From the NCBI GenBank assembly GCA_018821535.1, contig JAHJLV010000012.1:1-54497 (forward strand): 54,497 nt of DNA. The letters run 5' to 3'. The notes below the pieces were generated by a model. The model worked only from the letters and a program-made list of their open reading frames with translations. It did no database searches and was not told the origin of the DNA. A program made the position numbers and the translations under genes. The DNA is from Pseudomonadota bacterium. GTDB lineage: Bacteria; Desulfobacterota; Desulfobacteria; Desulfobacterales; Desulfobacteraceae. This document shows positions 43,355 through 52,734 of this stretch, in pieces; within the stretch, counting starts at the first letter, position 1; the number at the start of each line of letters is the position of its first letter.

Positions 43355-46300
43355 TTGAAAGTAAAAAATAGCGCTATAATATACACGGCTTACGATTATC
43401 AAACCCTACAAGGGGTTTATTTCCTCTCAATTTGGTTAAATAGCCCAACAAAATTTGAACGAATGTGTTTCGAAGCTGACGAGGAGGCGAATGAAGCACC
43501 TAAAGGGATTGATGACATAGTTTGTCAACGGGCAGATGGGAAAACTGATTTCATACAAGTCAAATTCACTCCGTCTCCAGAAAAAAAACAAAATCAGCTT
43601 ACTTGGGATTGGCTGTTAACCCGGCAAGGTAAAACTGAACGTTCCAGATCCATATTGAAAAAACTCAGTGATGCAGTCTCATCGGTTTCTCCTGACAAAT
43701 TGGGTAAAGTTATCCTTTTAACAAATAAAATTCCCGATCGTGCAATGGAGAACAATATTAAAGGAGCTAAGATTGATATTTCAAAAATTGATTCAACAAC
43801 CAAACAAGAAATATTAAATCAACTTGGAAATGAAGACATAGCGATTTCTCTTTTTTCAACGTTAGAAATACAGCATAGTGAAGGTGATTATCATACATTA
43901 GACCGAATGGTTCGATCAGAATTATACAAGCATTCCGACGATGCGGGTGTTGATCGTCTTTTAAATCGTTCTAAACTGTGGGCAATGTTTAGAAATTATC
44001 CCCCTGCTGATGGGTGGATATATTTACATCATTTAAGGGAAATTCTATCATTTAAACGCCCTGAGCCTATTCCAGAAATTTTTACGGTACCACCAGAATA
44101 TTGTTTGCCGGACGATAGATTCCATGCTGATTTAGTTGGTCAAATATGCTCATCTAAAGGGGAAATTATTACGCTCACGGGAAAACCTGGTTTAGGGAAA
44201 AGCACTTATTTAAGTTATTTGTGTAAAGAATTAGAAAATAAGGATATCCCTTTAATTCGTCACCATTACTTTTTATCTTTGGGAGACACAACTGAAGATA
44301 GATTGAGCCCTAGAGTTGTTGCTGAGTCATTTTTACATCAGATCAAAAGTGTTCACCAGAAAGCAAATGCTGACACTTCAAGCCCAGAAAATCTAAGAAT
44401 AGCTATTACAAAATGTGCGGAATTCTACAAAAAAAGGAACTGTCCCTTCGTCATATTGATTGATGGCCTTGATCATGTTTGGAGAGACAACGCTCGTAAT
44501 AAGAAACCATTAGACGAAATTTTCAGGCAATTGCTCCCTGTTGTTGACAACATGGTTCTCCTCATTGGGACACAGCCGGTTGACAGCGATCTTCTGCCAG
44601 ATCCTTTGCTTAATTATTTACCTAAAGAAAGATGGACTTGGCTACCTTCAATGACCGGAAATTCTATATATGAATTTTTAAAGTACCAAGCAGATTCTGG
44701 ACGAATTCAGCTACATTGTCATGAAGATCATATCGAAGAAGAGATTCAGTCAGCGGCAGAAAAATTACATGAGCTTACGCAAGGATATCCTCTCCATGTA
44801 ATATATTCTTATGAATATCTGGTTCAGAATGCCAAACCACTTTCAAGTTGGGAAATCGAAAAATTGCCTCCTTGCTCAGACCAGAATATTGAGACTTATT
44901 ATAATAATCTATGGAGCAACCTAACCTATCGACAAAAGGATGTGTTACATTTATGCAGCGATTTTCAATTTGCATGGCCACGCCATGCAATAGGTGTAGT
45001 GCTTAAAGATCCTGTCGATCAGCAACCAAGTGTTGACGCGGTTTCCCATATGCTATTTGAGGGAGGCACTGGTGTCAGACCATTTCATGAGAGCTTGGTG
45101 GTTTTTATTAAAAATCAACCTGATCATCAAACTCAAATAGAAACTCTTTTGCCTCAAGTTTGTGGGTGGTTGGACTCAGACGCACCGAATCATTTAAAAG
45201 ATGCATGGTTATGGTCAAGTATTGCAAGATTAGGAGACTCAACTCCTCTCAGACAAGGTTTAACCCGAGACTGGCTACTAAATCATCTTATTGAAGGCTT
45301 TCCTGTCAAAACTTGCATCCGTTTGTTATCTGAGGCAGAAACATATGCGTTTGATGAATTAAATTTCGCTGAAGCATATAAACACAGGGCACTAAAAACT
45401 AGACTATTTAACGGTCCAGAGTTTCAGATATGGAATGCGCCAAATCTGGAAATTTTTTCATTCGCTTTGGCATCTGAATCGGCAATATCTCAAGAAATTT
45501 CACTGCAAAATGAATATTCGCCAACTAAACTGGCTATTCTTGCCATTTCTTTGTGGCAAAAAGGTGATAACGATAGTGCCACGAAAACAGCCGAAATGGC
45601 CATAGATCGATACAGAACGAAAAACAAGTTAATAAACAACAGGAATAGACAAGACGAAGAAACAGAAGCCACATTGATCATAAAAGCCGGAACTTTAACC
45701 GACGTACTCGATTATGATGCAATATTTGAAAAAGACAATTTTTCCAATTGGCCCGATGCCTATATAAGTGCTTTCAAAGATGCCTGCATTATGAAAAAGG
45801 ACTTAGCCTTATTATGCAGAGCACGTAAAAATTTAAGCTCAGAGGCCTTTCACCATTCTGCGAAAATAGAATTGTCTGCAATCAGAGCAAGCATAGTCGA
45901 AGAAGCCGATATTACAGCACGATCAGAGTATAATTTATTTACATCTCAAAAACTCTCTGCATTTTTGGATATACTTTCACAGAAACGTTTTTCTGACATT
46001 CAAATACACTACCCTGAATCCCTTGATTCACATTCTATTGATGTTGGTGAGTCGAGTTCTTACCACCAATGGTTTTTTTCCTCACTTATTACAAGGTTAA
46101 AAGCTGAGGGTGATTTTTCATGGTTACCGGTACAGGCTAAAATGGAAAGAGCAGATGTTTCAAATAACTACAATTTGCTTAATAAGATAGCTGATATAGT
46201 TGCACAAAAACTTATAACAGATGGCGAACTAATGTTTGATCAGGTGTGCAATTTAATACCCAAAGTTTCACTTTTGGACAAAAAAAATTGGGACTCACAA

Positions 46301-49141
46301 AGAGCTGACATTTTGTTTAAAAGGGAATGGATTGAAATTTCATCTGACTGTCATTTGTTGACTAATAAATCACCAATTTCCTTATCTTCTTTAAATAATG
46401 TTATTGATTCTGAAATCTTCAGAAGTGATTGGCTGAGGATGTGGTACAAAGAGTTCGGGCTTAAACTTTTATCTGATGAAGCGACAAAACGCCTTTTAGA
46501 ACTGGAATTAAAAAAACAGTCAACAGAATTAGATGAAACGATTGAATACTCTAATGGTAACCTTGAGCTGGCAGAAATAGCATATAGACACGATCACAGC
46601 TCCTCATTTTCTGAACATCTTCGGCTATCTTGGGATTTTGTACTTGGTTATGGTCACCATAAAGACTCGACAATTATAAATGTGATAGAAGCAATTGAGT
46701 ACTTATCTTCAAGCTTGCCCGGTGAAGCTTTAAAGCTTCTTGAGCGAATATCTCCAATTGTGTTTAATATTTCAGATTTCACTGACGGAGATGAGACTTC
46801 ATATTCAAAGCACTTGTTCTCCTCCTTGTTAGCTTCTATAAATCCACAAACAGCAGCATCCATATATGATCAAGAATTGAAAGATGGCGAATGGTATTAT
46901 TCTGAAGAAACTCTATCCTCTTTGATTAAAAACAGTGATTTTTCATCCTCAATTGTAAAACAGCTGTTTCTCACTGGTCTTCATTCGGGTTGTTATAGGG
47001 AACTCCAAAAACTAATTGATAGTGGGAACCAGCATGCCATTGATATTGCGGAAAAAGTTGAAAATCTAATTGGTGTGGAAGTGGCTTACGAATCGGAGGA
47101 TAAAAAAACGTCTGACACCGAACCTGAAAAAATAGAAATAAATCCCAATGACTATCCTCCAGAAAGTTTGAATGATCTGATCGATGCTCTAAAAGGAAAA
47201 TATAATACAAGTGATTTCTGGAAGGTCTGGTATGACCATTGGGCAGATCAAGGTAAAGAAGCCGAACTGATTGAAAACTTACTCCCAATAGTATCAGACA
47301 GCACTAACCCTATTGATAATAAAAAGTATTTGCTTGATAAATTATTCATAAATCAAAAAAAACTAAATGGAAAAACCAAAGCCTTTCCATTATTGGTACA
47401 AGCTCATAAAGCAATGAATGGGTGGTCTGATTGGTATGAAAGAACCGAAAACACTATTAGTAGACTCAAAATTCTCGCAGAAACTTATCCCAAGCGTATT
47501 GATGAATTTATAAGATTAACAACAGTGCAGCATGATACTTGGAATGATAAATTTGGAAAACTAATTATCCCAAATGACAAGCTTGTCTTTTTATTGGTCG
47601 CAAGTGGTCGACAAGATGAAGCTATAGACCTTGTTAATTCAATGATTGATAGCTTAGAGGAGAGCTTAAGAAATTTATCACTCCGTAAGCCCGAGTGGGA
47701 CTGGAGATGTGACGATACTATTGAAGATGCCTTAACAAAAACATTAGTATCCCGTTTAAAATTACCAATTCCTGCTATTAAGTTATGGGTCATCGAACAA
47801 GTCTCGATTTTGTTAATTAATTCCCATCCCAAAATTGAAACCCTGATTTTAGATGACCTAACTAATAGAGTTCAAGAATCAGAATGTATAGAAGTACTTA
47901 GCCTATTTTTAATTGCCCATTACAAAGGCTATGAAACGCCTATTAAACTAGGAAATTTTATAAAAGCACGATCCATATTGTCCGATATGATTTTGAAAGA
48001 AGTTAATCCTGATACAATAAATTTTGGTGAATATGCCCTTGCGGTATCGCCAATTCCAATAATTCCACCTGGTAATAATCAATTTGACTATTTTTCGGGG
48101 ACTCATTTCCCTCAAATCTATAGCACACACCTTAGTCGTGAAGAAAAAAAATCTTTCATACCCTTCACAGAATATTTTAGATCAGAATGGAGTCGTACAT
48201 TTAAATATTGCCTCGCTTCAGGAACTGACATTCAGTTTTTTATTAATACAGACAGAATGAAAAACACAGGTCAGTTTTATACAACAGCAAGTCATCGAGC
48301 TAGATCTGCATTTTTAAGAACCATTGAGATCGCTAAACAATTTTATGGAATGCCGGATGGATACGCAGAAGGTTTAGCAACACCTGCTTTACCCGTCGAA
48401 CCAGCATATTTCGGTGTAATTCCAAAAAAACCAGATTGGGTTCTGGATTGGTCTATTGAAAATTCACCAACGCAAGATAAAATTGTTGGTTACCTAAAAG
48501 AATGTACTAGGAAGTTTAGTTCAAAAAATGAATTGCTTGATTTGGCGGCATTCTCATTTCCAATAAAAATAGATGAAAACACCTGGATTGATATAACTGT
48601 ATTAAAGGTATTAACAAATCGGGAAGTTCCTTCTAAATTTAAGATTCAGGACCGGCTACTCAATATATGCATAGGCCGAGAATTAGAAAGCCATTTGAAA
48701 TATGAATACATAGAGAATGAGCGAGAGCAAGTCGAAGTTCCAACGCAGCTAACAGGGACTTCCTTTCCTTTTCTTCGATATGGTCATTGGCATTCTGATT
48801 TTGAGTCTCGCGGTGTTTACGTGCCAGTTTGCACTGTTGACGGCAAGGGCGTTAATGCAAGGTCTGCAAATAATGTCATCGAATTTGAAGTTGATGACGT
48901 AAAAATTGGATATGCCTCCTACTGGAACAATTATTGGCGACCTTCACACCCTAAGGAATTATCTTCTCTTTGCGGAACATACACCGTTTTACGACCGGAG
49001 GAGTTTTTAAAATGGATACAACCTATATCGGACGAGACCAAGTATTTCTATGCATGTAATGTTAAAATTTTGAAAGCTGAGGACACTTTCAGAGAGTTCG
49101 AAACTCAGGAAATAAATTTTACAATACCTAATTTTGATTAA
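43355..49141 (+). CDS. Cassette 4: nuclease-STAND NTPase, Avs-like antiphage protein
   Basis: A 1,928-residue protein. Residues 1-75 match a PD-(D/E)XK-type N-terminal nuclease (DUF4297/Cap4-like): YDYQTLQGVYFL, E40, D53/D54 and QVK (68-70). The NTPase core has Walker A GKPGLGKST (276-284), Walker B VILIDGLDH (366-374) and a sensor-type LIGTQPV, as in STAND ATPases. About 1,400 C-terminal residues are mostly helical and would be the sensor. This matches Avs (AVAST) proteins, which detect a phage protein, oligomerise and cleave DNA. The best start is TTG 43355, since an in-frame stop lies upstream at 43325; no ribosome site is evident. AT-rich throughout with no frameshift. Confidence 0.85.
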   Translation: MKVKNSAIIYTAYDYQTLQGVYFLSIWLNSPTKFERMCFEADEEANEAPKGIDDIVCQRADGKTDFIQVKFTPSPEKKQNQLTWDWLLTRQGKTERSRSILKKLSDAVSSVSPDKLGKVILLTNKIPDRAMENNIKGAKIDISKIDSTTKQEILNQLGNEDIAISLFSTLEIQHSEGDYHTLDRMVRSELYKHSDDAGVDRLLNRSKLWAMFRNYPPADGWIYLHHLREILSFKRPEPIPEIFTVPPEYCLPDDRFHADLVGQICSSKGEIITLTGKPGLGKSTYLSYLCKELENKDIPLIRHHYFLSLGDTTEDRLSPRVVAESFLHQIKSVHQKANADTSSPENLRIAITKCAEFYKKRNCPFVILIDGLDHVWRDNARNKKPLDEIFRQLLPVVDNMVLLIGTQPVDSDLLPDPLLNYLPKERWTWLPSMTGNSIYEFLKYQADSGRIQLHCHEDHIEEEIQSAAEKLHELTQGYPLHVIYSYEYLVQNAKPLSSWEIEKLPPCSDQNIETYYNNLWSNLTYRQKDVLHLCSDFQFAWPRHAIGVVLKDPVDQQPSVDAVSHMLFEGGTGVRPFHESLVVFIKNQPDHQTQIETLLPQVCGWLDSDAPNHLKDAWLWSSIARLGDSTPLRQGLTRDWLLNHLIEGFPVKTCIRLLSEAETYAFDELNFAEAYKHRALKTRLFNGPEFQIWNAPNLEIFSFALASESAISQEISLQNEYSPTKLAILAISLWQKGDNDSATKTAEMAIDRYRTKNKLINNRNRQDEETEATLIIKAGTLTDVLDYDAIFEKDNFSNWPDAYISAFKDACIMKKDLALLCRARKNLSSEAFHHSAKIELSAIRASIVEEADITARSEYNLFTSQKLSAFLDILSQKRFSDIQIHYPESLDSHSIDVGESSSYHQWFFSSLITRLKAEGDFSWLPVQAKMERADVSNNYNLLNKIADIVAQKLITDGELMFDQVCNLIPKVSLLDKKNWDSQRADILFKREWIEISSDCHLLTNKSPISLSSLNNVIDSEIFRSDWLRMWYKEFGLKLLSDEATKRLLELELKKQSTELDETIEYSNGNLELAEIAYRHDHSSSFSEHLRLSWDFVLGYGHHKDSTIINVIEAIEYLSSSLPGEALKLLERISPIVFNISDFTDGDETSYSKHLFSSLLASINPQTAASIYDQELKDGEWYYSEETLSSLIKNSDFSSSIVKQLFLTGLHSGCYRELQKLIDSGNQHAIDIAEKVENLIGVEVAYESEDKKTSDTEPEKIEINPNDYPPESLNDLIDALKGKYNTSDFWKVWYDHWADQGKEAELIENLLPIVSDSTNPIDNKKYLLDKLFINQKKLNGKTKAFPLLVQAHKAMNGWSDWYERTENTISRLKILAETYPKRIDEFIRLTTVQHDTWNDKFGKLIIPNDKLVFLLVASGRQDEAIDLVNSMIDSLEESLRNLSLRKPEWDWRCDDTIEDALTKTLVSRLKLPIPAIKLWVIEQVSILLINSHPKIETLILDDLTNRVQESECIEVLSLFLIAHYKGYETPIKLGNFIKARSILSDMILKEVNPDTINFGEYALAVSPIPIIPPGNNQFDYFSGTHFPQIYSTHLSREEKKSFIPFTEYFRSEWSRTFKYCLASGTDIQFFINTDRMKNTGQFYTTASHRARSAFLRTIEIAKQFYGMPDGYAEGLATPALPVEPAYFGVIPKKPDWVLDWSIENSPTQDKIVGYLKECTRKFSSKNELLDLAAFSFPIKIDENTWIDITVLKVLTNREVPSKFKIQDRLLNICIGRELESHLKYEYIENEREQVEVPTQLTGTSFPFLRYGHWHSDFESRGVYVPVCTVDGKGVNARSANNVIEFEVDDVKIGYASYWNNYWRPSHPKELSSLCGTYTVLRPEEFLKWIQPISDETKYFYACNVKILKAEDTFREFETQEINFTIPNFD

Positions 49142-49194
49142 TCTAATAGAAAAAAGTAAAAGGTTACCTACGTTTGACCGTTTCTAAAATTATA

Positions 49195-49245
49195 TTCCAA
49201 CAACGAAAATGCTGACGGATAAACCGCAGATTTTCATGGTTAACA
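49195..49245 (+). repeat. attC site after the STAND gene
   Basis: TTCCAAC (49195-49201), then arms GAAAATGCTGACGG and CCGCAGATTTTC, then GTTAACA (49239-49245). It is clearly homologous to the attC at 52668-52718, with the same arm order and extrahelical bases. Confidence 0.7.
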
Positions 49246-49331
49246 GGACACAGGGCTCGGGATGGACAATCGACAGATAATATGTTACCGCTGAAGCTTT
49301 AGCAGAGCAAGCCGCTCAATATTCGTTTAGG
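49246..49331 (+). repeat. Gene-less remnant ending in an attC 3' half
   Basis: The 80 bp after the previous site hold no gene. They end in an attC-like right arm (GCCGCTC, then TTC and R' GTTTAGG at 49325-49331). A convincing left arm is missing. It probably is the stump of a deleted cassette. Confidence 0.45.
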
Positions 49332-49344
49332 GGCCAATATTGGA

Positions 49345-49920
49345 ATGGAACACATAGTTAAGATAATAGAAGTGATAGTGTGGCCTGTCGTTGTCCTGGC
49401 TTCTGTCTATCTCTTAAGAAAGCCGCTTATCGAACTCATTCCTCAGTTGAAAAAACTTAAATATAAAGAACTTGAAATGGAATTTGAGCATGAACTAGAA
49501 GCCCTAAGCAAAAAGTCACAAGAGTCTCGATCCAGGGTAGAGATCGAGGTGCCGAAAGAGGAGGAAGAGGATTATTACCTACAAAGAGTTAAAGAGTTAT
49601 CACCTATAGCTGCAATAATGGAATCATGGTTAGGGCTTGAGACAACAGCAATATCCACGGCACAACACTTTAAACTTACACCGGAGAAAAAACGAATCAA
49701 TTTCCACATTGCTATTCAAACGCTTCATAAGAATAATGTGCTGACAGATCAAGATGTGGCGAATATTAATGACCTACGTGCCTTAAGAAATAAGGCTGCA
49801 CATGAATTAAATTTCCAAATTACAGAAGATGAGGCCGCAAAGTTTATAGAAATAGCGCGCGATCAATCTGATATTATTGCTGGAGAGACGTGGCGGAAAT
49901 TCGGTGGTTGTACTCACTGA
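49345..49920 (+). CDS. Cassette 5: membrane-anchored HEPN-like protein
   Basis: A 191-residue protein. An N-terminal TM helix (IIEVIVWPVVVLASVYLL) is followed by a charged coiled-coil stretch (residues 35-75), then a helical C-terminal domain. That domain carries NDLRALRNKAAHELNF, an Rx4H motif as in HEPN/DUF4145-type domains. HEPN proteins are often ribonucleases of defence systems, and here the enzyme would face the cytosol at the membrane. Cassette start GTTTAGG complements its R'' CCTTAAC with one mismatch. Ribosome site weak. Confidence 0.7.
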   Translation: MEHIVKIIEVIVWPVVVLASVYLLRKPLIELIPQLKKLKYKELEMEFEHELEALSKKSQESRSRVEIEVPKEEEEDYYLQRVKELSPIAAIMESWLGLETTAISTAQHFKLTPEKKRINFHIAIQTLHKNNVLTDQDVANINDLRALRNKAAHELNFQITEDEAAKFIEIARDQSDIIAGETWRKFGGCTH

Positions 49921-49922
49921 AT

Positions 49923-49994
49923 CCTTAACAAGTCGCTGGAGTTTCAACGGGAAAACGCTGGCGCAGTTCCCACGTCTCAGCTCCAGCGTTATAT
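49923..49994 (+). repeat. attC site ending cassette 5
   Basis: R'' CCTTAAC (49923-49929). Arms CTGGAG/CTCCAG and inner GGGAA/TTCCC. R' GTTATAT (49988-49994). It starts 3 bp after the preceding stop codon. Confidence 0.8.
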
Positions 49995-50007
49995 TTAGGA
50001 AGACACT

Positions 50008-50619
50008 TTGAGTGGCGTAGAATTCATATTAGGTGTTTTTGCTTCAATTTTAGCCGCATTTATTTGGGACAGATTTATCAGCAAAATCCCAACATTTGAT
50101 AGATTTGGTTCTGCAAATATTCAAGGAATATGGATAGGAAAAATTTCTTATGATTACAGGAAAGAAAGGCAGGGTTACAATGTCATAAAAATTCGAAAAA
50201 TCAAAGGGAACGTAAGAGCCTATATGGAGCATTATTCAATGGATTTAGATGGCATTACCAGAATTGTAGGGATTAAAGGTTTTGGTATCTTTAACGCACC
50301 AACTTTATCTATCGCATATCAGTTTGATCGAAAGTATATAAATCAAAGCGGGGTTCTTATAGCACGAATGCAAAGTATTGGAATGGTAGGCGATGTTCTT
50401 AAAGCAAATTTTAGTCAATTTGTCGAAAATGATGATGAAAAAACCAACAGCATAAAATTGATATCAGAGGATTACACTCTTTATAGAACCAATATACCAG
50501 TTTTGTCTCAGCTTAGAGTCCTTATTGGAAAGCACTATTTCTCAAGTTTTAATAAGATGGTTAAGCACTATGAACAAGCCATGTTGAAAAATGGAATCAA
50601 AAAAAAATATTCTCAATAG
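50008..50619 (+). CDS. Cassette 6: one-TM protein with beta-rich domain, unknown function
   Basis: A 203-residue protein. The N-terminal TM (FILGVFASILAAFIW) is followed by a beta-rich region starting GIWIGKISYDY and ending around residue 150, then a short basic helical tail. A TM plus small barrel recalls Cap15-type CBASS effectors, but the match is architectural only and no cyclase gene is near. TTG 50008 was chosen, with AGGA eight bases upstream. Cassette start GTTATATT exactly complements its R'' AATATAAC. Confidence 0.6.
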   Translation: MSGVEFILGVFASILAAFIWDRFISKIPTFDRFGSANIQGIWIGKISYDYRKERQGYNVIKIRKIKGNVRAYMEHYSMDLDGITRIVGIKGFGIFNAPTLSIAYQFDRKYINQSGVLIARMQSIGMVGDVLKANFSQFVENDDEKTNSIKLISEDYTLYRTNIPVLSQLRVLIGKHYFSSFNKMVKHYEQAMLKNGIKKKYSQ

Positions 50620-50621
50620 CA

Positions 50622-50683
50622 ATATAACCTTGCTGTTGCCGTGGACGGCTAGTACCTCGCCGGCCCTGAACAGCCCGTTTTTT
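50622..50683 (+). repeat. attC site ending cassette 6
   Basis: R'' ATATAAC (50622-50628). Arms GCTGTT/AACAGC and a central GGC...GCC. R' reads GTTTTTT (50677-50683), again with a T-run in place of RRRY. Confidence 0.75.
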
Positions 50684-50794
50684 TCTTTTCTTATGAGTTA
50701 AAAACAAAAGGTAGAACACGTTTTTGAAATAAGGAAACATTGAAAATCTTGGTTTGCCCCTAATTATGATAGTACATCCAGTCAAAAGGCATCT

Positions 50795-52594
50795 ATGAAA
50801 ATATTTGGAAATAAAAAAACTGAATCAAAAACATCTGATAACAAGACAGAAGAACTGTTAAGTTTTCCCTCAATTGTAGAGCGTCCACGGATTTGCTGTA
50901 TCGACATTGCAAAAGATGCAATCTCTGCACTTAAAAGATCAGGTGCTAATGTCTATGAGGGTACACTTGGCTCTAAAATCAAAGTGCCAAATACAAGGAC
51001 AAGAGAAAATCATCTTTTATTGCTGAATTTTGATTTTCCTCAGAATTTACATGAATATGATATCATTCTTATTGACCTTAATAACTATGAAACCATTGAT
51101 TATAAACAAGAAGATCACGTTAAAAGTGACATAAGCGGAAAACAATCATATCGTTTATTAAGTAGCTACCCTCAAACTCTTTTTGACCCGAGACCATTTG
51201 CAAGTAGCTTGCTCAAGTCAGAGATTGATAAAATTACGAATAGACAATTTTTAGTTTTGGTTTTTGCATCAAAAACATATGACATAGAATATGAACCAGT
51301 TGTTATTATGGAAGGACATTCGGAAAGGAAACAAATTCAAAAAGTTAATCTATTTTCTTTTTGGGATTTTATCCCAACTTCTGGTGTCCAGTATGGCAAA
51401 GAAATTAGTGTCGGTAAAATGAGGGATGACTTGGCAGGGCTGTTAAAGAAATACGCTGATGAAACAGTTTACCATCAGACCTTTCATCATCCAACAGAAT
51501 GGAACAATGGGAAGCATGAACTTATTGAAAAATATTTTCCATTGATGACAAATATTAATGGGGATATTGTTTCATATATCGAAATGAACACAGAACAGAA
51601 CTTGATGATTCTTCCAAATATTAAAGATACAAGTGGTTTCCTTTTAGATTTTCTTTCTAAGATTGCACCATCCATCTATCCAGATTTATTTCCATATTCA
51701 ACTATGTTTTCCTGGAAAGCAGATAAAGAATACTGGTTGCCGAATCATTCACTTTTGGTAAAAGAAAAAATAAAACTACAAGAAGAGTATGAAGAGATAA
51801 TTTCGGAATGTGAAACAAGAATCAAAGAGAATTCTGTAAAGTTTAGTTACCTTCATGACATCCTTTCGCAAACTGGTGATAAGTTAGTTAATTCTTTGAT
51901 TATTTTTTTAAAATGGTTGGAATTCGATGCGGTTATAAATTATGATGATGTGGATTCTGACAGCAAACTTTTGGAAGAGGATATTCAAGTTGACATCCCT
52001 GAAGGTCTTCTAATCATTGAATGTAAGGGTATTGGCGGGACATCAACAGATTCGGATTGTAGTCAAATTTCAAAAATAAAGCATAGAAGATGTAAAGAGA
52101 GAAATAGTTTTGATGTTTATGCTTTATACATCGTGAACCACCAAAGATATTTACCACCGTTATTAAGACAAAATCCACCATTCACTGATAACCAAATAGA
52201 AGATGCGAAAATTGATGAAAGAGGGTTGCTGTCAACGTGGCAATTATTCAATCTGTATAATGATATTGAAGATGGTATAATAACCAAGAATGAAGCACGG
52301 TCTTCCATCCTAAATTTTGGGCTTGTTGAATTCAAGCCTTCAAACCTTAAACACGTATTTGCCCCTACTGAGTTTTTTCAAGGTAGGACAGTCTGTATTG
52401 TTGTTTTGAGTGGGATTGATTTAAAAATTGGAGATTCGTTATTTGTGGAACAAGATAAGCGATTTAAGAAAGCTCAAATAATTGATTTACAAGTTGACGG
52501 CGTTTCAACCTCAAGTGCATCAGAAGGAGAAGTCGGGGTGAAATTTGATTCAAAGATTTCCAAGAAGGCAACCTTGTGGAAAAAAGAGAATTAA
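50795..52594 (+). CDS. Cassette 7: large protein with C-terminal PD-(D/E)XK-like domain
   Basis: A 599-residue cytosolic protein. The N-terminal 200 residues look like an alpha/beta domain (RICCIDIAKDAISALKRSG, EYDIILIDLNNYE). A short coiled coil follows (about 322-348). Residues 360-450 show a nuclease-like pattern: LEFDAVINYDDVDSD, D400 in VDIPEG, then E409-x-K411 in LLIIECKG. This is the endonuclease-fold signature seen in Mrr-type and many defence enzymes. No known full-length family recognised. AAGG precedes the ATG. The 110 bp between attC and ATG hold no other gene. Confidence 0.65.
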   Translation: MKIFGNKKTESKTSDNKTEELLSFPSIVERPRICCIDIAKDAISALKRSGANVYEGTLGSKIKVPNTRTRENHLLLLNFDFPQNLHEYDIILIDLNNYETIDYKQEDHVKSDISGKQSYRLLSSYPQTLFDPRPFASSLLKSEIDKITNRQFLVLVFASKTYDIEYEPVVIMEGHSERKQIQKVNLFSFWDFIPTSGVQYGKEISVGKMRDDLAGLLKKYADETVYHQTFHHPTEWNNGKHELIEKYFPLMTNINGDIVSYIEMNTEQNLMILPNIKDTSGFLLDFLSKIAPSIYPDLFPYSTMFSWKADKEYWLPNHSLLVKEKIKLQEEYEEIISECETRIKENSVKFSYLHDILSQTGDKLVNSLIIFLKWLEFDAVINYDDVDSDSKLLEEDIQVDIPEGLLIIECKGIGGTSTDSDCSQISKIKHRRCKERNSFDVYALYIVNHQRYLPPLLRQNPPFTDNQIEDAKIDERGLLSTWQLFNLYNDIEDGIITKNEARSSILNFGLVEFKPSNLKHVFAPTEFFQGRTVCIVVLSGIDLKIGDSLFVEQDKRFKKAQIIDLQVDGVSTSSASEGEVGVKFDSKISKKATLWKKEN

Positions 52595-52667
52595 GTACTA
52601 TATGTTTCTCTGTCTGATTCGAAAGTGAAAAAGGGATGCATCAACCGCTGGCCCTTAATCGAAAGTA

Positions 52668-52718
52668 TCCCAACAACGGACATGCTGACGGGCAAGCCGC
52701 AGATGTCCAAAGTTAGCT
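52668..52718 (+). repeat. attC site ending cassette 7
   Basis: TCCCAAC (52668-52674). Arms GGACATGCTGACGG and CCGCAGATGTCC. R' GTTAGCT (52712-52718). Close homologue of the site at 49195-49245. Confidence 0.85.
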
Positions 52719-52734
52719 ATTAAAGGATTTATTT

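Noticed and set aside
50684..50794. A cassette start in the gap before the 599-residue gene that would match the R'' at 52668-52674
   Set aside because: The expected GTTGGGAT is not present; the T-rich core there cannot be reconciled without assuming several changes.
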